Shown here: positions 16,054-25,069 of the stretch, piece by piece | Layout: every line of letters starts with the position of its first letter | Position numbering within the stretch: position 1 is the first letter of the stretch | Translations under genes and position numbers: made by a program | The notes under the pieces: model-generated | The model's database searches: none | The model's input: the letters and a program-made list of their open reading frames with translations, nothing else | Told to the model about the DNA's origin: nothing | NCBI GenBank assembly: GCA_020845755.1 | Contig: JADLFE010000004.1 | Coordinates: forward strand, 83,293 to 147,292 | Direction: 5' to 3' | Source: Phycisphaerales bacterium | GTDB lineage: Bacteria > Planctomycetota > Phycisphaerae > Phycisphaerales > UBA1924 | DNA length: 64,000 nt

Positions 16054-18462
16054 CTACTCAGACTTCTTCCGCCACACGCTCGCCGCCGCCACCGCGGCCT
16101 GCCCGAGCGCGATCCCTCCATCATTCGCCGGTACCTGGCGATGCAGCAGCACCTCGAGCCCCGCACGCGACAGTTCCCGCTGCACGAGAAACGACAGCAA
16201 CGTATTGCAGAATACACCGCCGCTGAGCACGACGCTTGAAAGTGATGCCCCGCGAGCGGCCCTGATCGCCGCAGACGCGAGCATGCTCGCGATGGACTCG
16301 TGAAATGCACGGGACAGCACCGCGACAGGCTCGCCGCGCTCAATGCCACGCACCAGGCGGCGGCAGAGCGGGCGATGATCGATCTCGAGCAGTCCTTCAC
16401 AATCCCGGACGCACGCCGCCGCATCGTCGCCGGCGCTCCCGCGCGGACGCTCGTTGATCCACCCGTCTGAATCCCCGGTCCGGGCTGCCCCGACGCTCGG
16501 CGCACCGGCCGCGACCGCCTCCAGCCGCATCCCGCTCATCGCCTCGTAATGATTGAAATCGCACACGCCGAGGAGCGAGGCGGCCGCATCAAACAGCCTC
16601 CCGAGCCCTGAACTCGCCGGGGAATTGACGCCGCGGACCAGCATCGCGCCGATCGCCTCCCGCTCCGCATCAACGGGCATGACGCGACGCGCATGATCGC
16701 CATGGATGGCCTCGGCACCGAGCGAGTCGAGGATCCAGGAGATCGCGCAGCGCCCCGTCTGCTTGGCGGCCACATCGCCGCCGGGGAGTGCGAGCGGGCG
16801 CATCCTCCCACGCCTCGTGAAGGTGGCCAGATCTCCGACGAGGATTTCGCCACCCCAACTTGCCCCGTCCGACCCATAGCCGACGCCGTCGCAGATGAGC
16901 CCCACCGCCGGTGTGCTGCGCCCGTGCTCGGCCAGCACCGCCGCCATGTGCGCATGGTGGTGCTGCACATCGATGATCGGTACGCCCCAACGCTTCGCGA
17001 GTACGTCCGCGTAGCGATGCGAGAGATACCCAGGGTGTGCATCACGCGAGATCCACGCCGGCGAGAGGCGATACAAGCGCAGCAGGTCCTCGATCGTAAC
17101 GCGGAATCTTTCGAACGCGAGCGTGTGATTGAGATCGCCGATGTGCTGGCTCAGCACCGCATGGTCGTCGTCGACGATCGCGACCGTTGACTTCAACTCG
17201 CCGCCGAGGCACAGCCCCGGACGGCCCGCGGGCGCCGGTAGATGGATAGGCGTTGGCACGAATCCTCGCGCCCGGCGCATCGGGAGAGGACCAAGGGGCG
17301 TGTCGAGCACGATCGAGTCATCTACAGCACGCGCGATCCGCCGATCGTGAAGCAGGAATGCATCCGCGATCACGCTCAGCCGCTCGCGGGCGTCGTCATC
17401 CTCGGTGATCAGCGGATCATCCGACATGTTCGCGCTGGTCATCACAAGCACGCGGTGCCCACGCCGCGCCAGAAGGTGCTGAATCGGCGTGTGCGGGAGC
17501 ATGACGCCGAGGCGGTGCATCCCCGGCGCTACGCCGCTCGCGAGACCGTCCTGATCTCGGCGCGTCGCCAGCACGATCGGTGCGGCCGGGCTCGTCAGCA
17601 GTTCCTCTGCCTCGCGCGACAACGCGACGAACAACCGCGCCGTCTCGATCGAGTCAGCCATCAACGCCAGCGGCTTGTGATCGCGACGCTTCTTGGCTCG
17701 CAATCGCGCCACCGCCGCCTCGCTCGTCGCGTCGACGGCGAGGTGATACCCGCCCAGCCCCTTGATCGCAACGATCTGCCCGCGCCCGAGCGCGTCGCTC
17801 GCTGCGGCGATCGGATCCGCGCGCGATTCGCCTCCGCCATCGATGAACTCCAGCGAGGGGCCGCAGCGTGGACAGCACGTCGGCTGCGCGTGGAATCGCC
17901 GGTCGATGGGGTCCCCATACTCCGCACGACATCGCTCGCACATCGGAAACACCGACATCGTCGTCAGCGCGCGGTCGTACGGCACGTCGTTGACGATCGT
18001 ATAGCGCGGCCCGCAATTTGTGCAGTTGATAAGCGCGTGCCCGTGGCGACGCTCGACCGGGTCGAACATCTCGCGGAGACAATCGGAACACGTCGCCGAA
18101 TCAACCGTGACACGATCGGGCCGGCCCGCGGGCTGGCTCTCCACGATCAGGAACGAGGTCGGCGCGCCCTCTCTCTCGATCTCGCGCCGTACCAGCGTGT
18201 CTATCCGCGCCAGAGGCGGACACTCGCAGGCGAGGACTCGCGCGAACTCGTCAATCCGCGACGACTCGCCGAATAACTCGATCACCACGCCGCTCGCGTC
18301 GTTTCCGACCGAGCCGCTCAGCCCAAGACCGGTCGCGATGCGATAGACAAACGGACGGAATCCAACCCCCTGCACCTGCCCGCTGACGTGCATCTCGACT
18401 CCGGCGGCTGCGCGTGCCCCGTCGCGCGACTGATCGACCGAAGATGGCTTTGGAAGTGACAT
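16054..18462 (-). CDS. hypF: carbamoyltransferase HypF
   Basis: Predicted 802-residue enzyme that makes the carbamoyl group for the cyanide ligands of NiFe hydrogenase. Domains in order: acylphosphatase (about 22-110, GQVQGVGFRPFVYRIA), two zinc fingers of the form CX2C-X18-CX2C (Cys 125/128/147/150 and 175/178/197/200), a YrdC-like domain (about 205-390, KGLGGYHLAVDAT) and a Kae1-like carbamoyltransferase domain (from about 400, VQHHHAHMAAVLAEHG and the closing VLSGGVFCNT). Length is normal (about 750-800). A TATGAT hexamer about 51-56 bases upstream of the ATG may be a separate -10 element; otherwise it is read from hyaD across a 132-base gap. Confidence 0.97.
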   Translation of the reverse strand: MSLPKPSSVDQSRDGARAAAGVEMHVSGQVQGVGFRPFVYRIATGLGLSGSVGNDASGVVIELFGESSRIDEFARVLACECPPLARIDTLVRREIEREGAPTSFLIVESQPAGRPDRVTVDSATCSDCLREMFDPVERRHGHALINCTNCGPRYTIVNDVPYDRALTTMSVFPMCERCRAEYGDPIDRRFHAQPTCCPRCGPSLEFIDGGGESRADPIAAASDALGRGQIVAIKGLGGYHLAVDATSEAAVARLRAKKRRDHKPLALMADSIETARLFVALSREAEELLTSPAAPIVLATRRDQDGLASGVAPGMHRLGVMLPHTPIQHLLARRGHRVLVMTSANMSDDPLITEDDDARERLSVIADAFLLHDRRIARAVDDSIVLDTPLGPLPMRRARGFVPTPIHLPAPAGRPGLCLGGELKSTVAIVDDDHAVLSQHIGDLNHTLAFERFRVTIEDLLRLYRLSPAWISRDAHPGYLSHRYADVLAKRWGVPIIDVQHHHAHMAAVLAEHGRSTPAVGLICDGVGYGSDGASWGGEILVGDLATFTRRGRMRPLALPGGDVAAKQTGRCAISWILDSLGAEAIHGDHARRVMPVDAEREAIGAMLVRGVNSPASSGLGRLFDAAASLLGVCDFNHYEAMSGMRLEAVAAGAPSVGAARTGDSDGWINERPRGSAGDDAAACVRDCEGLLEIDHRPLCRRLVRGIERGEPVAVLSRAFHESIASMLASAAIRAARGASLSSVVLSGGVFCNTLLSFLVQRELSRAGLEVLLHRQVPANDGGIALGQAAVAAASVWRKKSE

Positions 18463-18594
18463 GGCTTGGACGCCCTAATCGCCGCGGAGAGTGCGAGCAC
18501 CACACGCATGACATCATAGGGAACATGCCCTCGCCCCCCGCGAAAGGCATGTCTCCACGCCCACCACGACCGCGTGCCGCTCTGGACCGCGGAT

Positions 18595-19149
18595 TCAATC
18601 CGGTATGCCGCACCGACTTCCACGCTGACGCGCCGCCGTGCCGCTCTGCGAGCGTGCTGTCACCATCATGTCTAATCGCTCGCACGCGACGCGGGCCGCC
18701 TCCGGCACCGCCTTCCTCACCGCATCGGAAAGCCCGATCCCGGTTCTCACGACTTCGGGCTCGATACCGACGAGGCGCACCTCCGGCGGGATGCTCCCCA
18801 TGAGCCGGGCCACGCCGAGCAACTCATTCACGCTGCTCCCGTGCGCCGACGTGGACTTGGTCGCGCGAGTGACGCTCGCATCGATGTCGTGAATAGTCCC
18901 AGGCGCTGGCGTATCGCCACGCGGTGAGATGGCGTCGAGGATTAGAACGTGTGACCGCCCGTCGAGAACGCCGAGCAGCGCCAGCCCCTGCGTCCCGCCA
19001 TCGACAAACTCGACGCTTTCAATCCCGGCTCGCTGCGATTCCACCAGCCGCAGGAGTTCGAGCCCCGCTCCGTCGTCCATGAGAAGTTGATTCCCGACCC
19101 CCAGGACCAGGATCGGCGCCGCACCGATATTCCGCGGCTCAGTGCTCAC
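18595..19149 (-). CDS. hyaD: hydrogenase maturation protease (HyaD/HupD family, peptidase M52)
   Basis: Predicted 184-residue nickel-dependent endopeptidase that trims the C-terminus of the hydrogenase large subunit after Ni insertion. ILVLGVGNQLLMDDGAGLEL, ILDAISPRGDTPAPGTI and the later SAHGSSVNELLGVARL correspond to the three segments carrying the Ni-binding acid/Asp/His residues. In the first segment the usual Glu (D-E-G) is Asp (D-D-G), a conservative change. VRLVGIEPEVVRTGIGLSDA is also typical. It overlaps the end of hyaC by eleven bases, and its substrate, the hyaB product, is encoded in the same run. Confidence 0.93.
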   Translation of the reverse strand: MSTEPRNIGAAPILVLGVGNQLLMDDGAGLELLRLVESQRAGIESVEFVDGGTQGLALLGVLDGRSHVLILDAISPRGDTPAPGTIHDIDASVTRATKSTSAHGSSVNELLGVARLMGSIPPEVRLVGIEPEVVRTGIGLSDAVRKAVPEAARVACERLDMMVTARSQSGTAARQRGSRCGIPD

Positions 19150-19876
19150 CTTCTTGATCCCGCTTCCCCACCGCAGTCGCGTCTACTTCCAGCGACTTGT
19201 AGCCGGTGATCATGGACTCAACAAGGCTGTTGCGGTCGCGGATGCTGTCGAACACGACGATATAGACGTGCACGATCACAAACCACAGGAAGCCCCACGC
19301 GAACAGATGGTGCCACATGTGCGCTCGGAACGAACCGCCCAGGAGCGGGATCATCCAGCCGGTCAATCGCCCGGCCAGGCCCGACGGATCGGTCTCTGAG
19401 TACAGCGCAAAGCCCGTCAGAATCTGGGCCAGCCCCAGCCCGATCGGAAAGATCGTGTACGCCACGCCCGCCAGCGCGTTGTGCCCAAGTCGTGTCGACC
19501 GCTCGCGGCGAACAAACGCGTACGAGAACAACTCGACAAAGAACTCACGCCACCACGCGGAACTCCAAGGCCTCGGCATTCCCGATCTGGCGTACTTGTT
19601 CCCGAGGAAGAACCACACACATCGCAACAGATACGCCACAAGCCACAGGTACGCGGCAAAGAAGTGGATCTGCCGCACACGCGCCATCAGGAACTGGTTC
19701 CACGCCTCGCCCGGCGTGGTCAGCACGGGAAACGCGATGTAGAGGCCCGTGAGAAACAGCACCGAAATGCAGATGGCCGTCGCCCAATGGAACAGCCTCA
19801 CGGGGCGTTGCCACACATACACCAGTTTCTTGGGCTGGTCCTTCTCGCCGGGATACACGCGGGCTACTTGCGACAT
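19139..19876 (-). CDS. hyaC: NiFe hydrogenase b-type cytochrome subunit
   Basis: Predicted 245-residue integral membrane dihaem cytochrome b that anchors HyaAB and passes electrons from H2 to quinone. At least four hydrophobic segments are visible (for example ATAICISVLFLTGLYIAFPV, FFAAYLWLVAYLLRCVWFFL, YTIFPIGLGLAQILTGFALY and LFAWGFLWFVIVHVYIVVF). Candidate haem ligands are the His in RLFHWATAI, IHFFAAYL and AHMWHHLFAW. The start follows the hyaB stop after nine bases. Presence of this subunit places the enzyme in the membrane-bound respiratory uptake class. Confidence 0.93.
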   Translation of the reverse strand: MSQVARVYPGEKDQPKKLVYVWQRPVRLFHWATAICISVLFLTGLYIAFPVLTTPGEAWNQFLMARVRQIHFFAAYLWLVAYLLRCVWFFLGNKYARSGMPRPWSSAWWREFFVELFSYAFVRRERSTRLGHNALAGVAYTIFPIGLGLAQILTGFALYSETDPSGLAGRLTGWMIPLLGGSFRAHMWHHLFAWGFLWFVIVHVYIVVFDSIRDRNSLVESMITGYKSLEVDATAVGKRDQEGEH

Positions 19877-19885
19877 GGGCCGCTC

Positions 19886-21610
19886 CTACCGAACGACGAC
19901 TTCCGCCAGTTCACGCCCCTGCTCGTCGAACACATGCGACGCGCACGCCAGGCACGGGTCGAACGAGTGGATCGTCCGCAGGATCTCCACCGGCTGCTCG
20001 GGATTGGCCATCGGCGTCCCGATCAACGCCGATTCATACGCCCCACGCACCCCGTCCTTGTCTCGCGGAGAGGCGTTCCACGTCGACGGCACCACGCATT
20101 GATAGTTGGCGATCTTGGTGTCCTTGATGTGGATCCAGTGCCCCAGCGCGCCACGCGGCGCTTCGGTAAACCCAAACCCCTTGCAGTCCGTCGGCCATGT
20201 CTTGGGGTCCCACTTGGTCGTGTTCGCCGTGCTCCGGTCCCCCCCCTTGACGCTGGCCAGCAACGCGTTGAACTCATCGCGGAGCCAGCGGGCGCACAAC
20301 TGGGCTTCCAGGCCGCGAGCCGCCGTCCGACCGAGCGTCGAGAACAGCGCCGTCGCCGGAACATTCAACGCCTTCAACGCGCCGTCGACGACTTCCTTGA
20401 ACTCCGCCCTTCCGCTCGCATACCCGACAAGCATGCGCGCCAGCGGACCAACCTCCAGCGCATGCCCCTTCCAACGCGGCGTCTTCAGCCATGAGTACGT
20501 CTTGTTCTCGTCTAGATTCTTGAACGGCGGAGGCGGACCGTCATAGTGCGGCTTCGTCACGCCGTCGAATGGATGCAACCCCGCGGACCCGTCCGGGTAT
20601 TCGTACCACGAGTGCGGCACAAACTCCTGGATCTGCTGCGGGTCCTTCGGATCAATCGGATGGACCTCCGCCAGGTTCTTGTTCAGAATCACGCCACGCG
20701 GCATCCGGAACTGCGTCGGCGCATCCACTCCCGCCTGTGGGATATCGCCATAGGCCAGGTAGTTCCCCAGACCGCCGCCGATCCCCGCCCACTCCGGATA
20801 GAACGATGCGATCGCCAGAAGATCAGGGATATACAACTGCTCAACAACCTGGATCGCCTCGTCGATGAGACGCCGGATCATGTTGAACCGCTCCATGTTG
20901 ATGCAGTTGTCGCCGTCGGGATCGATCGAGCACGGCACGCCACCCACGAGATAATTCGGGTGCGGGTTCTTGCCTCCGAAGATCGTGTGGATCTTGACGA
21001 TCTCCTTCTGCCACTTGAGCGCCTCGAGATAGTGCGCCACGGCCATGAGGTTGGCTTCGGGCGGGAGTTTGTACGCCGGGTGTCCCCAGTACGCGTTGGC
21101 AAAGATGCCGAGCTGGCCTGAGGCCACGAACTTCTCAAGCGTCGCCTTGATGTCACCAAAGTAGCCCGGACTGGTCATGGGCCAGTGCGTGCTGACTTTC
21201 TGTGCCAGTTCCGACGTCGCCTTCGGATCAGCCTTGAGCGCCGACACCACATCCACCCAATCCAGCGCGTGCAGGTGATAGAAGTGAACGACGTGGTCCT
21301 GCACCATCTGGGTCAGGAACATGATGTTGCGGATGATGTCAGCGTTCTTGGGCGGCCGAACACCGATCGCGTCTTCAACCGCACGCACGCTCGTAAGCGC
21401 ATGCACCGTCGTGCACACGCCGCAGATCCGCTCCGTAAACGCCCACGCCTCGCGCGGGTCGCGCCCTTGAAGAATGAGTTCGATCCCGCGCCACATCGTC
21501 CCGCTGGACAGCGCTTCCTTGATCACGCCGTCGTCGCCGACGACAGCCTCGACACGCAGGTGTCCCTCGATGCGAGTGACGGGGTCAACGACCACTCGGG
21601 TACTGGCCAT
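19886..21610 (-). CDS. hyaB: NiFe hydrogenase large subunit (group 1)
   Basis: Predicted 574-residue catalytic subunit of a respiratory H2-uptake hydrogenase. The L1 nickel-binding motif RICGVCTTVHA lies near residue 61 and the L2 motif DPCLACASH near the C-terminus. The 15 residues after that His (VFDEQGRELAEVVVR) are the extension expected to be removed by HyaD after metallocentre assembly. RIEGHLRVEA at the N-terminus and GIGGGLGNYLAYGD are typical of group 1 enzymes. The start ATG is 15 bases after the hyaA stop, with GAGGATTTTC before it as a plausible Shine-Dalgarno. Active in complex with HyaA on the outer face of the cytoplasmic membrane. Confidence 0.97.
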   Translation of the reverse strand: MASTRVVVDPVTRIEGHLRVEAVVGDDGVIKEALSSGTMWRGIELILQGRDPREAWAFTERICGVCTTVHALTSVRAVEDAIGVRPPKNADIIRNIMFLTQMVQDHVVHFYHLHALDWVDVVSALKADPKATSELAQKVSTHWPMTSPGYFGDIKATLEKFVASGQLGIFANAYWGHPAYKLPPEANLMAVAHYLEALKWQKEIVKIHTIFGGKNPHPNYLVGGVPCSIDPDGDNCINMERFNMIRRLIDEAIQVVEQLYIPDLLAIASFYPEWAGIGGGLGNYLAYGDIPQAGVDAPTQFRMPRGVILNKNLAEVHPIDPKDPQQIQEFVPHSWYEYPDGSAGLHPFDGVTKPHYDGPPPPFKNLDENKTYSWLKTPRWKGHALEVGPLARMLVGYASGRAEFKEVVDGALKALNVPATALFSTLGRTAARGLEAQLCARWLRDEFNALLASVKGGDRSTANTTKWDPKTWPTDCKGFGFTEAPRGALGHWIHIKDTKIANYQCVVPSTWNASPRDKDGVRGAYESALIGTPMANPEQPVEILRTIHSFDPCLACASHVFDEQGRELAEVVVR

Positions 21611-21625
21611 GAAAATCCTCCGATC

Positions 21626-22726
21626 TCAGGACACAGACGTGTTGTTCGATGCCGGCTTGCGAAGTTTGACCGCCGCGACTCCCGCGTGCGCCACCACCGC
21701 CGCGCCCACGGTGAGCGCCACGGCCGTCCCCACCTGCTGCGGCGTGGATTCCACGCCCGGGAGCGGCACACCGCTCAGACGCTCGTACAGCGGGCCGTTG
21801 TCCCAGTAGTTCTCCTCGCTGCAGCCGATGCACCCGTGCCCGGATCCGACCGGCCACGACACCCCGCAGTTCCACTTGAAGTTCGAGCACGAGTTGTACG
21901 TCGTCGGCCCGCGGCAGCCCATCTTGTACAGGCACCAGCCCTTCCGCGCGCCCTCGTCGTCCCACTCCTCCACAAACTTCCCCGCATCAAAGAACGGGCG
22001 GCGCTGGCACTTGTCGTGCAGTCGATGCTCGTAGAACATCTTCGGCCGACCGATCCGATCCAGTTCGGGCAGGCGATCAAACGTCAGGATGTACGCCAGC
22101 ACTCCCGTCATCACCTCCGCGATGGGCGGGCAGCCCGGCACCCGGATGATCGGCTTGTCCGTGATGATCTTGTGCACCGGAACCGCGCCCGTCGGGTTGG
22201 GCTTTGCGGCCTGCACGCACCCGTTGCTCGCACACGAGCCCCACGCGATGATCGCCTTCGCGTTCGCCGCCGATTCCCTCAGAATCGACTCGAACGTCTC
22301 GCCTCCGATCGTGCAATACACCCCGCCGTCCTTCGTCGGCGCGTTCCCCTCCACCGCTAACACATACCCCCCTGGGTACTTCTTGATGATGTCGCGCCGG
22401 ATGTCCTCGGCGTGATGTCCCGCGGCCGCCTGCAGCGTGTCGTCATAGTCCAACGAGATCATGTTCAGGATCACGTCCTGCGCGATCGGGTGCGACGAGC
22501 GAATGAACGACTCGCTGCAGCACGTGCATTCGAGCCCGTGCAGCCAGATCACCGGCAGGCGAGGCTTGGTCTCCATCGCCTTGACGACCTGCGCCACTCC
22601 CGTGCTGGGCAGGCCGATCGCCGCCGCCATCATCGTGCAGAACTTGACGAAGTCCCGTCGCGAAACGCCGTGCTCGCGAAGAACGTCATAGGTGGTTCTC
22701 GACGGATCGCACTGCTTCAGAACCAT
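21626..22726 (-). CDS. hyaA: NiFe hydrogenase small subunit, O2-tolerant (six-Cys proximal cluster) type
   Basis: Predicted 366-residue electron-transfer subunit. A twin-arginine signal (SRRDFVKF at about 22-29) directs export of the folded HyaAB pair. Six cysteines surround the proximal cluster: ECTCC (three Cys, including the extra one), GSCASNGC (two, including the extra one) and RVPGCPP (one). This is the signature of the [4Fe-3S] cluster of O2-tolerant group 1d enzymes. The medial and distal cluster ligands lie in HRLHDKC through HGCIGCSE, and a hydrophobic C-terminal segment (about 330-350) anchors it. I chose ATG 22726 because AGGAG sits seven bases upstream; an in-frame ATG 13 codons earlier lacks such a site. 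Confidence 0.96.
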   Translation of the reverse strand: MVLKQCDPSRTTYDVLREHGVSRRDFVKFCTMMAAAIGLPSTGVAQVVKAMETKPRLPVIWLHGLECTCCSESFIRSSHPIAQDVILNMISLDYDDTLQAAAGHHAEDIRRDIIKKYPGGYVLAVEGNAPTKDGGVYCTIGGETFESILRESAANAKAIIAWGSCASNGCVQAAKPNPTGAVPVHKIITDKPIIRVPGCPPIAEVMTGVLAYILTFDRLPELDRIGRPKMFYEHRLHDKCQRRPFFDAGKFVEEWDDEGARKGWCLYKMGCRGPTTYNSCSNFKWNCGVSWPVGSGHGCIGCSEENYWDNGPLYERLSGVPLPGVESTPQQVGTAVALTVGAAVVAHAGVAAVKLRKPASNNTSVS

Positions 22727-23183
22727 GGGTGGCTCCTGCGTGACCGGGTTGTCGGAGAGTTCCAAGCAGAACTCACGACTTCAGGATACAGGTGTCGTTT
22801 ATTCTGTCAATTCTCCTCGGATATTCGCGCTCAATTTGTGCATATCTTCTCCGCCACGTTCAGGTCCATTTCTGAATGCCGGATGTCTTTGTGTGGCTTG
22901 AGGCGCCGACCAGCACAGGCTCGCCATCGGTTGGATGCACGCCGTGATCGCGCCTGATCACATGCCCGCCGTTGCCCGCAGGTCGCCTTCGCTTCCAAAT
23001 GCAATCACGGATCGCCGGACAGATGTCATGCGCCGGCCGGCGCGCCGGCGCCCGGAGACGCTCGCGATTCTGGCACTGGGCCACTTCGTAGCAATCCCCG
23101 TTGATCCTGTGAGTCCCTTGAGCATCGCCTCGTGGGCGTCGTCCCACCCACCGCCGAGGACACCCACCCGCCAGTCCTGCCAA
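22727..23183. other. intergenic region between hyaA and tRNA-Met
   Basis: These 457 bases hold the hyaA leader, the TTGACA/TATCCT promoter and a short AT-rich patch (about 22795-22855). The remaining 320 bases or so toward the tRNA show no credible coding frame, repeat or RNA fold that I can recognise. Confidence 0.5.
22783..22810 (-). promoter_or_regulatory. sigma70-type promoter of the hydrogenase operon
   Basis: On the minus strand, TTGACA (22810-22805) and TATCCT (22788-22783) are separated by 16 bases in an AT-richer patch. The predicted transcript would start near 22776, about 50 bases before the hyaA ATG. The -35 matches consensus fully and the -10 at four of six positions. Confidence 0.6.
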
Positions 23184-23255
23184 TGGGCCCGGCTGGATTC
23201 GAACCAGCGCACTACGAATTATGAGTTCGCTGCTCTACCGCTGAGCTACAGGCCC
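23184..23255 (-). tRNA. tRNA-Met (anticodon CAU)
   Basis: A 72-base cloverleaf is visible on the minus strand: acceptor GGGCCTG pairing with CGGGCCC plus discriminator A, D-arm AGCTCAGCGGTAGAGC, anticodon loop CTCATAA, and T-arm GCTGGTTCGAATCCAGC. The CTCATAA loop fits elongator tRNA-Met; a tRNA-Ile with lysidine at position 34 cannot be excluded without comparison. CCA is not encoded (ATTGG follows). Confidence 0.95.
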
Positions 23256-23302
23256 GCTCGCGCACAACCGTAGCCCCCGATCGCCCCGCACGTCACCGCC
23301 GT

Positions 23303-23833
23303 TCACGCCTCGGGCGAGGCCTGCGACTCGATCTGTCCCGCGATCATGTCGCTGTACGATACCGCGATCGTTTCGCCCATCGCTGGCGCGAATGATCCAC
23401 GCAGCGCCGCCACCGTCTCGTGACAACGCGCCACGTTGTTCGACGGCGAGACCAACGCCTCAAACTCGATGAACGAGCCGAGGTCCTCCACCGTGTCCAG
23501 GTGGATCCGCACCGATCCCAGCATCCACAACTCGCGCGTCTTCTTCACCACCACCCATACCGGCATCGGCGTCGCCCCGAACCGCTCCGACGCCTCGTTC
23601 TCCGAGTAGATCGTGAAGTGGCTTAGCCGCGGACGCGCCCGATTGTCGCGATCATAAAATACAAACTCCGTCGGCTCCCCCACGCACTCCCGCTTCTTCA
23701 GACGCCCAGCCGCCAGTTTGAAATAGGTATCCGTCTGCTCCAGCGTCGCGATCTTTGTCGCCTTCAGCGCGTGACAGATCGAACGTGCCAGAGGCAGGTC
23801 GCGGAGTTCGGCCTTGATTTCGACGTTGTGCAT
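23303..23833 (-). CDS. CYTH domain protein, class IV adenylate cyclase (CyaB)-like
   Basis: Predicted 176-residue triphosphate tunnel protein. The N-terminal EIKAEL is the ExExK metal/phosphate-binding signature; QTDTYFKLAAGRLKKRE and the later SVRIHLDTVEDLGSFIEFEA follow the CyaB/thiamine-triphosphatase pattern of alternating charged residues inside the barrel. Such proteins act on ATP (making cAMP), thiamine triphosphate or other triphosphates; which one applies here cannot be told. It lies 48 bases from tRNA-Met, in the same orientation, and is divergent from the carbonic-anhydrase-like gene. Confidence 0.8.
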   Translation of the reverse strand: MHNVEIKAELRDLPLARSICHALKATKIATLEQTDTYFKLAAGRLKKRECVGEPTEFVFYDRDNRARPRLSHFTIYSENEASERFGATPMPVWVVVKKTRELWMLGSVRIHLDTVEDLGSFIEFEALVSPSNNVARCHETVAALRGSFAPAMGETIAVSYSDMIAGQIESQASPEA

Positions 23834-23964
23834 CCGCTGAACTCTCCCCGGACCAAACCCCCATCACTCGCGTCCTAAAACATCGACCACCCAAGGGGGG
23901 GTCGTTCACGGATTTCCGTCGGACCACCCGCGGCCGGGCCGCCCGATTCGCTAAACTACAGGAC

Positions 23965-24486
23965 ATGCCCAACAAGACGCAGGATCACACGCCGATCGAG
24001 GTCGTCACGACGCTCTCTCGCCACCGCACCGAGCCCTCGGTCTACGAGAGCACCATCCCCTACGAGCAATCTCGCATCCGCGCCGCCGCCATCTATTGCT
24101 CCGACGGCCGAATCGGTGAACACTTCGACGATTTCCTCCAGCAGGGCCTCGGCCTCCCCCGCTACGACCGCGTCGCCCTCCCCGGCGGACCCGCGTGCCT
24201 GGCCGGCCACCCGCAGGCCCACCTCGAAGAGCAGGGTGTCGTCGACGAACTCCACTTCCTCGTCGAAGTCCACGGCCTCAAACGCGTGGTGCTCATCGCC
24301 CACGACTCCTGCGCCTTCTACTCCGCTCGCCTCGACCTCCGAGACCGACGACTCGAGCTCGTTCAACGCGCCGACCTCGTTCGTGCCGCCGCTGTCGTCA
24401 GACGCGTCACCGGCATCGATACCGTCGAAGGCTACTTCGCCCGGCTCAACGATGGCAGGATCCGCTTCGAGGGAGTCGAAGTCTGA
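23965..24486 (+). CDS. short beta-carbonic-anhydrase-like protein
   Basis: Predicted 173-residue cytoplasmic protein. It has the zinc-site pattern of beta-carbonic anhydrases: Cys45-x-Asp47-x-Arg49 (YCSDGRIGEHF) and His113-x2-Cys116 (IAHDSCAFY), with RVALPGGPA between them at the position of the usual strand-loop. It is shorter than typical beta-CAs (about 200 or more) and the segment after the second ligand pair departs from them, so CO2 hydration is plausible but unproved. There is no Shine-Dalgarno; a TAAACT hexamer (23952-23957) ends seven bases before the ATG, so the mRNA may be leaderless. Confidence 0.65.
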   Translation: MPNKTQDHTPIEVVTTLSRHRTEPSVYESTIPYEQSRIRAAAIYCSDGRIGEHFDDFLQQGLGLPRYDRVALPGGPACLAGHPQAHLEEQGVVDELHFLVEVHGLKRVVLIAHDSCAFYSARLDLRDRRLELVQRADLVRAAAVVRRVTGIDTVEGYFARLNDGRIRFEGVEV

Positions 24487-24619
24487 CCGCACGCGCCCCC
24501 GCCCCCATGGGCACTCCCATCGTCGCCCCACGCACCAGAACCCCGACAAGCCGACCTCCACACCTGGCCCGCACGACCACGACCCGACCACCCCGTGCCA
24601 TTCTCCTACCATCCTCGCC

Positions 24620-25036
24620 ATGGCTAAACACCACGCCGTCAAGGACGAACACCTCGACTCACGCCTCCGCTGCCCCTTCGACGCTCGACTCATGGAAAAG
24701 ATCGCGATCGGCGACTTCACCATCGACCGCTGCGCAGGCTGTGGTGGGATGTGGTTCGACGCCCGCGAACTCCACAAGGTCCTCACCAGCAAGCACGGCG
24801 TGGACAAACTCGACATCGGCGCCGTCGTCAAGTCCAATGCCGCCGGCTCGCTCGGCGAACTCCATTGCCCACGCGACAAGTCCCCGCTCATCACCACCAC
24901 CGACTCGACACAATCGCACATCCACATGGATGCCTGCACCGTCTGCGGCGGGGTGTTCCTCAACGCCGGTGAACTCCAGGACCTCTCTGAGGTCACGCTG
25001 AAAGAACGCTTGCGCTCGCTCTTCAATCGGTCGTGA
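24620..25036 (+). CDS. double zinc-ribbon protein (zf-TFIIB family)
   Basis: Predicted 138-residue protein with two copies of the TFIIB-like zinc-ribbon (PF13453-type). The first pairs CPFDARLM with DRCAGCGGMWFDARELHKV, the second pairs CPRDKSPL with DACTVCGGVFLNAGELQDL; in each the first knuckle has only one cysteine (the second position being Phe-Asp or Arg-Asp), so metal ligation may involve the Asp or be incomplete. Function unknown; family members are small soluble proteins often near membrane or stress genes. TACCAT ends seven bases before the ATG, with no Shine-Dalgarno. It is convergent with the next gene. Confidence 0.7.
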   Translation: MAKHHAVKDEHLDSRLRCPFDARLMEKIAIGDFTIDRCAGCGGMWFDARELHKVLTSKHGVDKLDIGAVVKSNAAGSLGELHCPRDKSPLITTTDSTQSHIHMDACTVCGGVFLNAGELQDLSEVTLKERLRSLFNRS

Positions 25037-25069
25037 TCACGCACGGGCATCGCGACTTTTCGAAGCGGA

